NCBI GenBank assembly: GCA_023512345.1 | Contig: JAILZT010000034.1 | Location: forward strand, 1-44,252 | Length of the DNA: 44,252 nt | Direction of reading: 5' to 3' | From: Paenibacillus sp. | GTDB taxonomy: Bacteria; Bacillota; Bacilli; Paenibacillales; Paenibacillaceae | Shown: one piece after another, positions 33,951 to 42,312 of the stretch | Layout: each line of letters starts with the position of its first letter | How positions within the stretch are numbered: the stretch's first letter is position 1 | The notes under the pieces: generated by a model | What the model saw: only the letters and a program-made list of their open reading frames with translations | Database searches by the model: none | Told to the model about the DNA's origin: nothing | Translations under genes and position numbers: made by a program

Positions 33951-34141
33951 ATTGATTGGTCTTGTTAATAGCTCTGATTTGCCCGTTAATCATGATATTC
34001 ATGATGTTTGGTATGCGAGGGGGACATCGTCATTGAGCTCCTAAGAAACAACTTGATCTTACACAAGTTCAAGAAGAACTGTCGTAAATTAAACAACAGA
34101 ATGAATTCATGCGAAAACAAATGCAAGAATTGAAAAAATAG
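33951..34141 (+). pseudogene. Degenerate third copy of the MDWSW small protein
   Basis: After a strong TAGGAGGT, the sequence ATTGATTGGTCTTG corresponds to ATGGATTGGTCTTGG of the intact copies but has lost the ATG and one G, shifting the frame. It then reads LLIALICPLIMIFMMFGMRG, a stop, a Lys/Gln-rich stretch (KKQLDLTQVQEELS), a second stop, and IKQQNEFMRKQMQELKK. The order of helix, His linker and coiled tail is the family's. It is broken by one frameshift and two in-frame stops. Confidence 0.75.
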
Positions 34142-34164
34142 AAAAGTTGAAGGAGGAAACAGAA

Positions 34165-34422
34165 ATGAGTTGCTGCGGCAATCATAATCATGGAAATCAG
34201 GGTCACGAAAGCAAAGGTCATAATCACAAAAATATGAAGAAACATAGCTGGATGATGAAGTTATGCTGTATTCTTCCTATTGTTCTAATTTCCATTATGC
34301 TTGCGGTTAATTCTGCCAATGGCACTCCTGGTAATATTCTCACATTCAGTCTATTACTTCTTTGCCCTCTCTCTCACTTAGTGATTATGCCACTTATGAT
34401 GAGAAGGAAAAACATGAAGTGA
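34165..34422 (+). CDS. Cys/His-rich small membrane protein, DUF2933-like
   Basis: An 85-residue protein. The N-terminus MSCCGNHNHGNQGHESKGHN is rich in Cys and His and suited to bind a soft metal. It is followed by two hydrophobic stretches (WMMKLCCILPIVLISIMLAV and ILTFSLLLLCPLSHLVIMPL); the CPL-H motif in the second recalls DUF2933 proteins near copper resistance genes. The start is ATG 34165 with AAGGAGG upstream; the frame is open to 34147. It is followed by a terminator. A role in copper or silver handling is a guess from composition and neighbours. Confidence 0.75.
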   Translation: MSCCGNHNHGNQGHESKGHNHKNMKKHSWMMKLCCILPIVLISIMLAVNSANGTPGNILTFSLLLLCPLSHLVIMPLMMRRKNMK

Positions 34423-34446
34423 AAAGTGATCATTACATCAATGCAT

Positions 34447-34489
34447 TGCCGTGAGCTCATCAAGTTCTTGCGGCATTTCTTCTTTTTTT
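34447..34489 (+). terminator. Terminator upstream of the chemoreceptor gene
   Basis: TGCCGTGAG (34447-34455) and CTTGCGGCA (34467-34475) pair with two wobbles, then TTTCTTCTTTTTTT. Confidence 0.8.
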
Positions 34490-34535
34490 ATAAAAATCAA
34501 TGACTTATTACTAATAATAAGGCGGGGAAAATAGA

Positions 34536-36215
34536 ATGAAACTCTCTAGTAAATTAATGCTCTTAATTTTTTTAATAATATTATTGTTAAGCGGCTCCTT
34601 AGGAACATACGCAATTTCAAGTATGAATTCCCAAATTTCCCATATTGCTGAACAGAAAATGGTATCTAATATTGCTATTGCAACAGCATTGATTAATGAA
34701 AAGTATCCTGGTGATTGGCAGCTTAAAGAGGGTAAGCTCTATAAGGGGGCCGCACTGATTGATGATAATCATAAGCTAGCAGGTTCGATTGGAGAGCTTA
34801 CTGGAGACGAAATTATGATTTATAAGGGGAATAAAGGTATTGCCCTATCTTCTAAAAATGAGCAGGATATGGAACATAAGGAAATTACTCTTGAGCCAAC
34901 CCTGGAAACGATGGTTTTAAAAGAAGGAAAACCTTATGTTGGAGAATCACATAAGGGTACGGAACTGGCTGTATATGAACCAATTAGATCCAAAGATGGA
35001 GCGGTCATTGGAGTTTTTCATATTAGCATGGCGAAAGAAATGTATAATCAGGCTATGAAAAATTTTCGACAAAATATTATCTGGTTTACGGTGATCGGAT
35101 TATTTATTGCAATTTTACTTGCTTACTTCTTTTCAAAACGAATTATTCGTCCCTTAATTCATCTGACCCGAATCGTTCAAAAGGTATCCGATGGGGATTT
35201 AACCCATGAGAAGATATCTGTATCATCGAAAGATGAGCTAGGGTTGTTGGGAGAAGCATTTAATCATATGATTGAAAATTTACATACTATTGTCTTAAAA
35301 GTTCGACTAACCTCAGAACAGGTAAAAGAAGTTTCTGGTTCAGTTAAACTACATATGAGTCAACTGTCCGATGCTGCTGGACAAGTAGATAAATCTGTAC
35401 GTCTAGTTGCAAATGGAGCTGAAAAACAAGTTTTGGGTATGGGTCAGAGTTCATTAGCTGTTGAGGAAATTCTCACAAGCATTAAGCATATTGTCGAAAC
35501 ATCTTCTCAAGTGGCTACCGCCTCCGATAATATGGCCCAACAAGCTGAGTATGGTAACGAATATGTCCAGAAAGCAATCACAGAAATAGGTAATCTTAAT
35601 ACGTCCACTAATATGGCGGCTAAAAAAATTACTCAGCTTAGTGAAAAATCGGATAGCATTGGGAGCATCGCAACAATGATTTCGAAATTATCAGCACAAA
35701 CTAATTTATTATCGTTAAATGCGTCCATTGAAGCGGCACGGGCGGGAGAGGAAGGTAGAGGTTTTGCAGTCGTTGCAAGAGAAGTCAAAAAACTGGCGGA
35801 GCAATCAGAACAATCTGCTAAAGAAATAGGAGCCTTAATTGAAACTGTTCAACGGACAACTAGTGAAGCCGTAGAAGTGATGAACAATGGTTTGCAGCAA
35901 CTGGATAACGGTAATAGCGTAATCCTGCAAGCAGGGACGGCATTTGAACAGATTATAAACTCTTCCCGCACCATGACAGTACAAAATAAACAGGTTTACG
36001 AAGCTACTAAGGAAATCTCCTTAGGTACTCAGCAAATATCTAATTCTATCTTGGAAGTCACAAATATCGCTGAGAATACTTCCTCTAACATACAGGAAAT
36101 CGTAAGAACCTCTGATATTCAGGTTCAAACACTAACTGAAATTACAGAAGCGTCAGAAACCATGTTCGAATCCGTAGAAGCCATGAAAACAACAATTAGC
36201 CTCTTCATTATCTAA
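34536..36215 (+). CDS. Methyl-accepting chemotaxis protein with single-Cache-type sensor
   Basis: A 559-residue transmembrane chemoreceptor. TM1 (LMLLIFLIILLLSGSLGTYA) leads to an extracytoplasmic sensor of about 150 residues with single-Cache features (YPGDWQLKEGKLYKGAALID, then YEPIRSKDGAVIGVFHIS). TM2 (IIWFTVIGLFIAILLAYFFS), a HAMP domain (about 200-255) and the coiled signalling domain follow. The hairpin tip ALIxxA...TNLLSLNASIEAARAGEEGR, then GFAVVAREVKKLAEQ, is canonical. There is no C-terminal CheR-binding pentapeptide. GGCGGGG precedes the ATG. No other chemotaxis genes are nearby; the ligand is unknown, and metal-stress context gives no proof. Confidence 0.93.
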   Translation: MKLSSKLMLLIFLIILLLSGSLGTYAISSMNSQISHIAEQKMVSNIAIATALINEKYPGDWQLKEGKLYKGAALIDDNHKLAGSIGELTGDEIMIYKGNKGIALSSKNEQDMEHKEITLEPTLETMVLKEGKPYVGESHKGTELAVYEPIRSKDGAVIGVFHISMAKEMYNQAMKNFRQNIIWFTVIGLFIAILLAYFFSKRIIRPLIHLTRIVQKVSDGDLTHEKISVSSKDELGLLGEAFNHMIENLHTIVLKVRLTSEQVKEVSGSVKLHMSQLSDAAGQVDKSVRLVANGAEKQVLGMGQSSLAVEEILTSIKHIVETSSQVATASDNMAQQAEYGNEYVQKAITEIGNLNTSTNMAAKKITQLSEKSDSIGSIATMISKLSAQTNLLSLNASIEAARAGEEGRGFAVVAREVKKLAEQSEQSAKEIGALIETVQRTTSEAVEVMNNGLQQLDNGNSVILQAGTAFEQIINSSRTMTVQNKQVYEATKEISLGTQQISNSILEVTNIAENTSSNIQEIVRTSDIQVQTLTEITEASETMFESVEAMKTTISLFII

Positions 36216-36466
36216 TGATTAAAATTTAAATGTTTATTATACTCTTGAAAACCTCATACGTTCTCTATAGTTTCATCCTAATGATGGTTTTAAACTTTAA
36301 ATAAACGTAAAACTTACTTAAATGACGACGAGTTTTCTCATTCCTCAAGCAGTAAGGGGGTAAGAATAAGTAAGCTGTCGGAATCCAATTACAAAGATCT
36401 TTATGTTACCGTGCGAAGAGTGGTAGATGAGAAAAATTATCTTAAAATGATAGATTAGGTAATAAT

Positions 36467-36515
36467 AAAAAGGGACAAGCCCGTTATTTTATATAACTGG
36501 ATTTGTCCCTTTTTG
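36467..36515 (+). terminator. Intrinsic terminator
   Basis: AAAAAGGGACAA and TTGTCCCTTTTT form a perfect 12-bp stem with a 24-base loop. It could serve either strand; it lies about 250 bases after the chemoreceptor stop. Confidence 0.8.
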
Positions 36516-36600
36516 TTCGTAAGTAATAAAAGATACTACCTTATGTTATTTTTCAATTGAAAGGTGAAGCCTCGGTCGTAAAACTCATATTCTAAAATAC

Positions 36601-36636
36601 AAAGAAGTCCCGTATAACTATCTTCGGGACTTCTTT
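36601..36636 (-). terminator. Hairpin after the His/Met-rich gene
   Basis: AAAGAAGTCCCG (36601-36612) and CGGGACTTCTTT (36625-36636) form a perfect 12-bp stem. Read on the minus strand it is followed by GTATTTTAG. Probable terminator of the small minus-strand gene at 36741. Confidence 0.6.
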
Positions 36637-36740
36637 AGAAGCTTATTTAGTTACCACAATCATGGCACCATCTTTAATATAACATAATCCCAATGATGTT
36701 TAGTCATAAGCAGGTTTTACTTCGGGTTATGTATGTGCTG

Positions 36741-36926
36741 TTACACCTTAATATCAACCGTTTGTCCACGATACTGATCCGGTATTTTTGTCTTATGGTT
36801 CTGATGGGCTTCTTCAGTATGCTGATGATTGGCCGATTGCTTATTCGTGGCCCCTCCATGCATTCCTTCCATCCCACAATTCTTCGGCATACTAGCTGCA
36901 TTTGATATTCCGCTCATACCAGTCAT
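36741..36926 (-). CDS. Small His/Met-rich protein divergent from the copper ATPase
   Basis: A 61-residue soluble protein without signal peptide or membrane segment. It is rich in Met and His (MSGISNAASMPKNCGMEGMH at residues 4-23, then NHQHTEEAHQNHK) with a single Cys, the make-up of a copper-binding peptide. GAGGAGG lies eight bases before the ATG, strong support for translation. It is divergent from the CopB-type ATPase gene with 310 bases between, so shared copper regulation is plausible. No named family recognised. Confidence 0.75.
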   Translation of the reverse strand: MTGMSGISNAASMPKNCGMEGMHGGATNKQSANHQHTEEAHQNHKTKIPDQYRGQTVDIKV

Positions 36927-37236
36927 TAAAAATTCCTCCTCGTCGTATGTGTACCTATGTATTACACAGTTATAGTAACACTAAAATGTGTCCTTTTTAT
37001 GTGTTATATGCGGGGAAACAAAGGAGTTACATGTAAATCTTTTTTCGTGAAAGATGGGGGTAGATGCGTTTATAAAATGGGTATACTATTATAACTAAAC
37101 AAGGAAAAATTAAAATGAGATGGAAAATAAATGACCAACGCAACGCTTAATGTACAAGGAACTCATCATCTTATTTTCAGACAAGGGTAAACCTCATAAT
37201 CATCAAACTTAAACTACCACCAGAGGTGAATGTTAT
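36927..37236. other. Divergent promoter region of the copper genes
   Basis: This AT-rich gap holds the promoters of the small His/Met-rich gene and of the ATPase gene. I find no CopY-type TACAnnTGTA box and no convincing CsoR-type G-tract dyad here. Confidence 0.4.
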
Positions 37237-39318
37237 ATGAACCATGACCACACAAGCAAAACTAAAACTACTAACCAGCAGGTGTCTGGCACTGATCATC
37301 ACAGTAGCCACATACATCATCATGGTAGTGTACGTAATGAATCAACTCCCCCGCATGCCTCACATGGTCCTGACAAACATGCCGGCCATCATGTCAAGGA
37401 TTTTCAAAAGCGTTTCTACATTTGTCTTGTTGTGACAATCCCGATTTTGATCCTGTCACCAATGATTCAAATGTTTATGGGTGTGAGTTGGCGTTTTCCC
37501 TATGACTCACTGTTACTGTTTCTGTTTTCATCGTTTGTTTTCTTCTATGGTGGACAGCCCTTCCTGGTGGGAGTATATCGTGAACTTAAACAAAAGGCGC
37601 CGGGCATGATGACATTAATTTCGCTTGCCATCGTTGTAGCGTATGGGTACAGTTCGTTAATCATTTTTGGTGTTACCTATGTCGATTTTTTTTGGGAGTT
37701 GGCTACCCTAATTGACATTATGTTGTTGGGCCATTGGCTTGAAATGAAGTCTATCTTGGGTGCATCTAATGCGCTTGAAGAACTGGTGAAGCTCATCCCC
37801 TCGGATGCTCACCTCCTTACCTCCAGTGGGGCTATTATAGAAGTTAGTGTGGCGGATTTAAAGCCAGAGCAAAAAATATTAATCAAACCGGGGGAACGTA
37901 TTCCTGTTGATGGAGTGATTGAATATGGTCAATCTACACTGGATGAATCCATGCTTACGGGTGAATCTGTTCCAGTAACAAAACAACCTGGAGACTCTGT
38001 AATCGGAGGAGCTGTAAACGGGGAGGGTGCTTTAACCGTTACAGTTAAGAATACCGGGGAGGAAAGTTATCTGTCCCAAGTTATTTCATTGGTCAAAGAA
38101 GCTCAGGAATCCAAATCAAAAACACAGAACCTATCAGATCGTGCAGCCAAGTGGTTGTTTTATATGGCGCTTGGTGCAGGATTGCTTACCTTGGTTGTCT
38201 GGTTATCATTGGGATATAGTTTCGATTTCGCGATGCAACGGATGGTTACCGTTATGATTATTGCCTGTCCACATGCTCTGGGTCTTGCCATACCTCTTGT
38301 TGTATCCACTTCAACTTCTTTAGCTGCAAAAAAAGGGTTACTGGTCCGTAACCGTGCGGCATTTGAGGAGGCCCGACTGTTAAAAGCGGTAGTATTCGAT
38401 AAAACGGGAACACTGACACAAGGGAAATTTGGCATTACCGATATATTTCCCGAAAGTGGATATAAGGAAGAGGACATATTGAGCTATATAGGATCTCTAG
38501 AATCGCAGTCTGAACACCCTATTTCTAAAGGCATCGTGGATGAAGTGAAAAAACGTAGAATTTCAATATCTAGTCCTGAATCCTTTGAGGCAATGACAGG
38601 AAAAGGGCTTAAGGGTGTCGTTAGTGGGAAGGAGATTAAGGTGGTCAGCCCGGGATACATGGATCAGGAGAAAGTCCAGTATCCCACAGAACATTATCGG
38701 AGCTTAGCTACAGAAGGAAAAACAGTTGTTTTTGCCATAATAGACGGCCGGTTTGCGGGTATGATCGCTTTAGCGGACCAAACTAGGGAAAGTGCAAAAA
38801 GGGCGGTAGAGAAATTAAAAGCACTGGGCATCAAATCCATTATGCTGACAGGTGATAATAAACAGGTTGCACAATGGATTGGGAAAAAACTGCAGATAGA
38901 CGAGATTTATGCTGAGGTTCTCCCTCATGAAAAGTCGAAGAAAATAGCAGAAATTAAAAATAGTGGGTTGAGGGTTGCCATGACAGGTGATGGGGTAAAC
39001 GACGCCCCTGCGTTGGCGAAAGCCGATCTCGGAATTGCGGTAGGAGCGGGAACTGATGTAGCTATTGAAACAGCAGATGTGATTTTGGTCAGAAGCGACC
39101 CGGAGGATGTTGTTTCCATTCTTGAGTTATCCAGGAAAACATACGCTAAGATGATCCAAAATTTATGGTGGGCAACCGGTTATAATATCATTGCTATACC
39201 CTTAGCGGCAGGTGTATTATATAGTGCCGGGATCCTCTTAAATCCTGCTATAGGAGCCGTACTGATGTCCCTTAGTACAATTGTTGTAGCCATAAATGCA
39301 AAGTTATTGAAAGTATAA
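37237..39318 (+). CDS. copB: Copper-translocating P-type ATPase, CopB type
   Basis: A 693-residue P1B-type ATPase. The N-terminus is a His-rich tail (DHHSSHIHHHG...HASHGPDKHAGHH) in place of CxxC metal domains. The intramembrane site is CPH (ACPHALGLAIP), the hallmark of the P1B-3/CopB subgroup linked with Cu(II) or Ag export. TGES (MLTGESVPV), DKTGTLTQG, the HP locus (SEHPISKGI) and GDGVNDAPALA are all present. AGAGGTGA precedes the ATG. It differs from cadA (CPC motif, two CxxC domains), so the window holds two ATPases of different specificity. Confidence 0.95.
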   Translation: MNHDHTSKTKTTNQQVSGTDHHSSHIHHHGSVRNESTPPHASHGPDKHAGHHVKDFQKRFYICLVVTIPILILSPMIQMFMGVSWRFPYDSLLLFLFSSFVFFYGGQPFLVGVYRELKQKAPGMMTLISLAIVVAYGYSSLIIFGVTYVDFFWELATLIDIMLLGHWLEMKSILGASNALEELVKLIPSDAHLLTSSGAIIEVSVADLKPEQKILIKPGERIPVDGVIEYGQSTLDESMLTGESVPVTKQPGDSVIGGAVNGEGALTVTVKNTGEESYLSQVISLVKEAQESKSKTQNLSDRAAKWLFYMALGAGLLTLVVWLSLGYSFDFAMQRMVTVMIIACPHALGLAIPLVVSTSTSLAAKKGLLVRNRAAFEEARLLKAVVFDKTGTLTQGKFGITDIFPESGYKEEDILSYIGSLESQSEHPISKGIVDEVKKRRISISSPESFEAMTGKGLKGVVSGKEIKVVSPGYMDQEKVQYPTEHYRSLATEGKTVVFAIIDGRFAGMIALADQTRESAKRAVEKLKALGIKSIMLTGDNKQVAQWIGKKLQIDEIYAEVLPHEKSKKIAEIKNSGLRVAMTGDGVNDAPALAKADLGIAVGAGTDVAIETADVILVRSDPEDVVSILELSRKTYAKMIQNLWWATGYNIIAIPLAAGVLYSAGILLNPAIGAVLMSLSTIVVAINAKLLKV

Positions 39319-39483
39319 TGGAAATGACTACTTCCCAAGCACGGGTATCTGCGTGGCAACATTCAAAGGATGAATCAATACTCAAGAGCAGAGACCAAAA
39401 GGCTGTCGAGCTATTAACCGGCTCGGTCAGCCTTTTAGGCATGAATGTACATATTTCATGTCCACAGGAAGGGGTGATGATTT

Positions 39484-40056
39484 TTGGACTTTTTACAAGC
39501 CGAATATGTTGCTGATTGGCTACGAACTTGGGGTATAGGTGCTTACCTAATTAGCATTGCTCTTAGTGTGGTTGTTAGTGTTATAGGTATTATTCCTTCT
39601 ATATTCCTAACCACGGCCAATGTTATGGTCTTTGGCTGGACTCCCGGATTCTTTGTTTCGTGGATAGGTGAAATATTGGGGGCAGCCGTTTCGTTTGTGC
39701 TTTACCAGAAAGGGGTTTTAAAGCTAGAGGAAAAGCTGCTTACACCAAAAAGGAAACAATGGTTTAAACGAATACAATATATGAGCCATCTACGTCAGTT
39801 TTCAGCTGTACTGTTAGCTAGAGTTGCTCCCTTTATGCCCTCTGCCTTAGTTACTTTTATGTGTGTCATTACCGATATTCGTTTTACCCTGTATATGTTG
39901 GCCACTGCAATAGGAAAAGCCCCATCTATTTTTCTTGAATCCGTGACGGGGTATGGTGTCAGTGTTCTAGATGAGAGACTTGTAACGATAATATTGTTTT
40001 TATTAATAATTATCTTTTTTGTGTTTTTTAGGCCTAAGAAATTTAGATCCAAATAA
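39484..40056 (+). CDS. VTT-domain (TVP38/TMEM64, DedA-like) membrane protein
   Basis: A 190-residue protein with about five membrane segments. The VTT/SNARE-associated pattern is visible: GIIPSIFLTTANVMVFG, WIGEILGAAVSFVLYQKGV, then LLARVAPFMPSALVTFMCVI. DedA/TVP38 proteins act as lipid transporters or scramblases; the role here is unknown. The start is TTG 39484, with GGAAGGGGTGA upstream. It lies 165 bases after copB on the same strand, without a terminator between, and may be cotranscribed. Confidence 0.85.
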   Translation: MDFLQAEYVADWLRTWGIGAYLISIALSVVVSVIGIIPSIFLTTANVMVFGWTPGFFVSWIGEILGAAVSFVLYQKGVLKLEEKLLTPKRKQWFKRIQYMSHLRQFSAVLLARVAPFMPSALVTFMCVITDIRFTLYMLATAIGKAPSIFLESVTGYGVSVLDERLVTIILFLLIIIFFVFFRPKKFRSK

Positions 40057-40084
40057 TAAGAGAGGGACACGGGCTTGTCTGTTT

Positions 40085-40621
40085 TTATTTCAGGACGCTT
40101 CCACCGAAAAGAAATCGCTTCTCCCAGTGAGTACCAGCGATAGTGCTTATTTTAACGCCACCTGCTTGTTTTGAATATGTATGAAGTATTTTTCCATTCC
40201 CTAAATAAATGCCATTATGTGTGATTCTTTGCGTATTTTTATTAACTCTCGAATAATTAGAGTCCTTGTTACCACGGTAAGACATGAAGAACATAATGTC
40301 ACCTGGCTTTAAATTTCGCCAACTGGAAGTATATACACCGTTCTTCTTTACATAGGCTCCTTGCTTACGGGAATCCGCCGGTAATTTGATTCCTGTTCCT
40401 TCGAGATAAGCTTGTCTCACAAAATCAGAGCAGTCAAATGTCCTGGGATTATTACGACTGGACCCAAATTCATATGGGGTGCCGAGATAACGCATTCCTT
40501 TGTCGATAACGTTTTGACGTTCAGTACTTGGAGCATGACTGGCTGCGTAAGATGGTGTAGTGGCTAGAGAACTTAAGGACAACGATACAGCGAGTGTGAA
40601 TTGAATAATAGACTTTCTCAT
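40085..40621 (-). CDS. Secreted NlpC/P60-family cell-wall hydrolase
   Basis: A 178-residue exported cysteine peptidase. A signal peptide (SIIQFTLAVSLSLSSLATTP, cut near SYAASHA) precedes one NlpC/P60 domain. The catalytic Cys is in TFDCSDFV, the His in THNGIYLGN, and the third residue is probably in ILHTYS. It has no cell-wall binding module. It likely cuts gamma-D-Glu-diamino acid bonds in peptide stems. ATG 40621 has GGAGGG nine bases upstream; a TTG directly before it is an alternative. It is divergent from the C39 gene, with two dyad operators in the gap. Confidence 0.9.
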   Translation of the reverse strand: MRKSIIQFTLAVSLSLSSLATTPSYAASHAPSTERQNVIDKGMRYLGTPYEFGSSRNNPRTFDCSDFVRQAYLEGTGIKLPADSRKQGAYVKKNGVYTSSWRNLKPGDIMFFMSYRGNKDSNYSRVNKNTQRITHNGIYLGNGKILHTYSKQAGGVKISTIAGTHWEKRFLFGGSVLK

Positions 40622-40758
40622 CAAAAATATCCCTCCGAAAAAATGTATTTGTGAACTATGCCAATCATCCTAACATGATACTCATGGGATTGTTTAGGCG
40701 CAAAATTTGGAAATGATAAAATCACACGCGGGCCAATTTGATTTCTAATCCGACGTCG

Positions 40759-40787
40759 TTGACTATGTTTAGAAAATTAACTACAAT
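40759..40787 (+). promoter_or_regulatory. Promoter embedding dyad 1
   Basis: TTGACT (40759-40764) and TACAAT (40782-40787) are exactly 17 bases apart. The -10 box is part of dyad 1. The same TTGACT-17-TACAAT arrangement recurs at 44088-44116. Confidence 0.8.
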
Positions 40788-40796
40788 GTGTAGTTA
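40778..40796. promoter_or_regulatory. ACTACA/TGTAGT dyad 1
   Basis: TAACTACA-ATG-TGTAGTTA is a perfect dyad with eight-base arms. The TACA/TGTA half-sites are those of BlaI/MecI/CopY-family repressors, though here three bases separate them. It covers the -10 box of the promoter before the C39 peptidase gene. Confidence 0.85.
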
Positions 40797-40803
40797 GATT
40801 CTT

Positions 40804-40826
40804 TTAAACTACATATTGTAGTTTAA
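40804..40826. promoter_or_regulatory. ACTACA/TGTAGT dyad 2
   Basis: TTAAACTACA and TGTAGTTTAA flank TAT: a perfect dyad with ten-base arms, centred 28 bases after dyad 1. Paired dyads are typical of BlaI/MecI operators. Confidence 0.87.
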
Positions 40827-40900
40827 ATTCTATTCTTAGGTTAAGATTCTATCAGGCATGATGGAAAAATGTCAGATCAATCATATAAAGGGGAGAAGTC

Positions 40901-41941
40901 ATGAAGAAGAAAGAGTTTTTTATTTTAACATGGGTCGGAGTGCTATGGACAATTATTTTAGTAATAATCCTGTCCTTCTTTAATGTAGGCGAACCATCTA
41001 TAGTTACCCAAAAAGATATAGGTCATGAATTTGTTGTATACTCTAAAAATAATCTAGAAACTTCATTTGCTTCTCTTGACGAAGCCATAGCGTATGCTAA
41101 ATATATAAAGCAAGCCTCTATACGAAGTAAGCAAGATGGACAATTGTATTGGAACAATTATGATGACTTCGCGGTATACCAAACTGAAAAAATGATCGGG
41201 GACTTTGATCAGTTCCAAGAAGCAATCCTTTTTGCTAAAAAATTCCAAAATTCCAAAATATATTTTAATCAAAGCAAATTCCCTGTATGGGAGAATATAC
41301 ACATCCCCTCTAAAACAAACATAATCGATGCTCCATTAATCTCTCAGTTACCGGAGCTCCCTAGAGGGTGTGAAGTGACAAGCCTGACTATGATTTTGCA
41401 ATATGCTGGTGTCAAAGTGGACAAAATGAAGCTGGCAGCTCAGATTAAAAGAGATCCGACGTCTTACGAAAAAAGGGACGGAGTCACCTATTTCGGAAAC
41501 CCTAACGACGGATTTGTCGGTGATATGTACAGCTTTTCAAATCCAGGATATGGGGTGTATCATGGGCCGATTCGAGAACTGGTTGAACAGTATATGCCGG
41601 ATCAAATCATTGATATGACCGGAAGTACGTTCCAGGACATCCTCTATAACTTGGACTATGGGATACCCATTTGGGTTATCGTCAACACAAACTTTTCGCG
41701 ATTACCTGATTCATTGTTTGAAACGTGGCAGACGCCAACTGGCCAGGTTAGCATTACATATAAAGAGCATTCCGTTTTAATAACGGGGTATGACGAGACA
41801 TACATATACTTTAATGATCCCCTCGCAAATATCAAAAACAGAAAAGTCTCCATTCGTTCATTTCAAGAAGGTTGGGAGCAGATGGGTAAACAAGCTATTA
41901 CCTATGTAAAAGATCAATCGATTGGATTGCGATATCCTTAA
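40901..41941 (+). CDS. Membrane-anchored C39-family peptidase
   Basis: A 346-residue protein. An N-terminal anchor (FILTWVGVLWTIILVIILSF) holds an extracytoplasmic part. Residues about 40-125 form a linker domain with two related segments (FASLDEAIAYAKYIKQASIR and FDQFQEAILFAKKFQNSKIY), and residues about 140-335 form a C39_2 papain-like domain (YvpB-like). Candidate catalytic residues are Cys157 in PRGCEVTS, His290 in EHSVLITGYD and Asp306 in YFNDPL. Substrate unknown; C39 relatives process peptides or act at the wall. Two dyads and a promoter lie upstream, pointing to inducible expression. Confidence 0.87.
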   Translation: MKKKEFFILTWVGVLWTIILVIILSFFNVGEPSIVTQKDIGHEFVVYSKNNLETSFASLDEAIAYAKYIKQASIRSKQDGQLYWNNYDDFAVYQTEKMIGDFDQFQEAILFAKKFQNSKIYFNQSKFPVWENIHIPSKTNIIDAPLISQLPELPRGCEVTSLTMILQYAGVKVDKMKLAAQIKRDPTSYEKRDGVTYFGNPNDGFVGDMYSFSNPGYGVYHGPIRELVEQYMPDQIIDMTGSTFQDILYNLDYGIPIWVIVNTNFSRLPDSLFETWQTPTGQVSITYKEHSVLITGYDETYIYFNDPLANIKNRKVSIRSFQEGWEQMGKQAITYVKDQSIGLRYP

Positions 41942-42312
41942 TTTTCAGAAAGAGGTATACCATGGGGAGTAACTGTGAGTATATGATATTCACATGAACG
42001 GATGTTGAACTGAATTAAATCTTGACTAAAGGGAAGTGTACGCATATGTGATTTATTTCAAGAACCGAATGTCTTTTAACGCAACCATGCTGCATAATCC
42101 ATTAGTGTTTTTACATCAAACTCTATTTTTTAAACTACATATTGTAGTTTGTCTATGGTATGATCGATTTCAACATATTTCGCTTTGATATTGAACGGTT
42201 TGTATAAGACACTTGTCGGTTGCTTAGAATAAACAGAGCAAGCATAAACAGGATACACTATTTTGGAATCATTCTCTCTTTGTTTCAGCAGTCAATCTCG
42301 AAAGGAGCGCTT
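41942..42312. other. Gap before the MurE-like gene
   Basis: About 370 bases with dyad 3 at 42132-42150 and a TATGAT box at 42159-42164. No gene. The MurE-like frame is open back to 42220 but without a ribosome binding site. Confidence 0.5.
42132..42150. promoter_or_regulatory. ACTACA/TGTAGT dyad 3
   Basis: AAACTACA-TAT-TGTAGTTT, a perfect dyad with eight-base arms, identical in its core to dyad 2. A TATGAT -10 candidate is at 42159-42164, so the dyad covers the -35 region of the promoter for the MurE-like gene. Confidence 0.85.

Larger units (their letters stand above)
36216..36740. other. Gap after the chemoreceptor gene
   Basis: It holds a coding-like 30-codon piece near 36366-36459 (ISKLSESNYKDLYVTVRRVV onward) without a start codon, then two hairpins listed separately. 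No intact gene. Confidence 0.4.

Noticed and set aside
36366..36459. A 30-codon coding-like piece (ISKLSESNYKDLYVTVRRVV onward) after the chemoreceptor gene
   Set aside because: There is no start codon or ribosome binding site, and no family is recognised. It may be a gene remnant but cannot be supported as a gene.
36927..37236. CopY/CsoR operator in front of copB
   Set aside because: No TACAnnTGTA box or clear CsoR dyad is present, although copper regulation is expected.
40057..40084. Possible terminator between the VTT gene and the NlpC/P60 gene
   Set aside because: Only a four-base stem can be drawn before the T-run, too weak to call.
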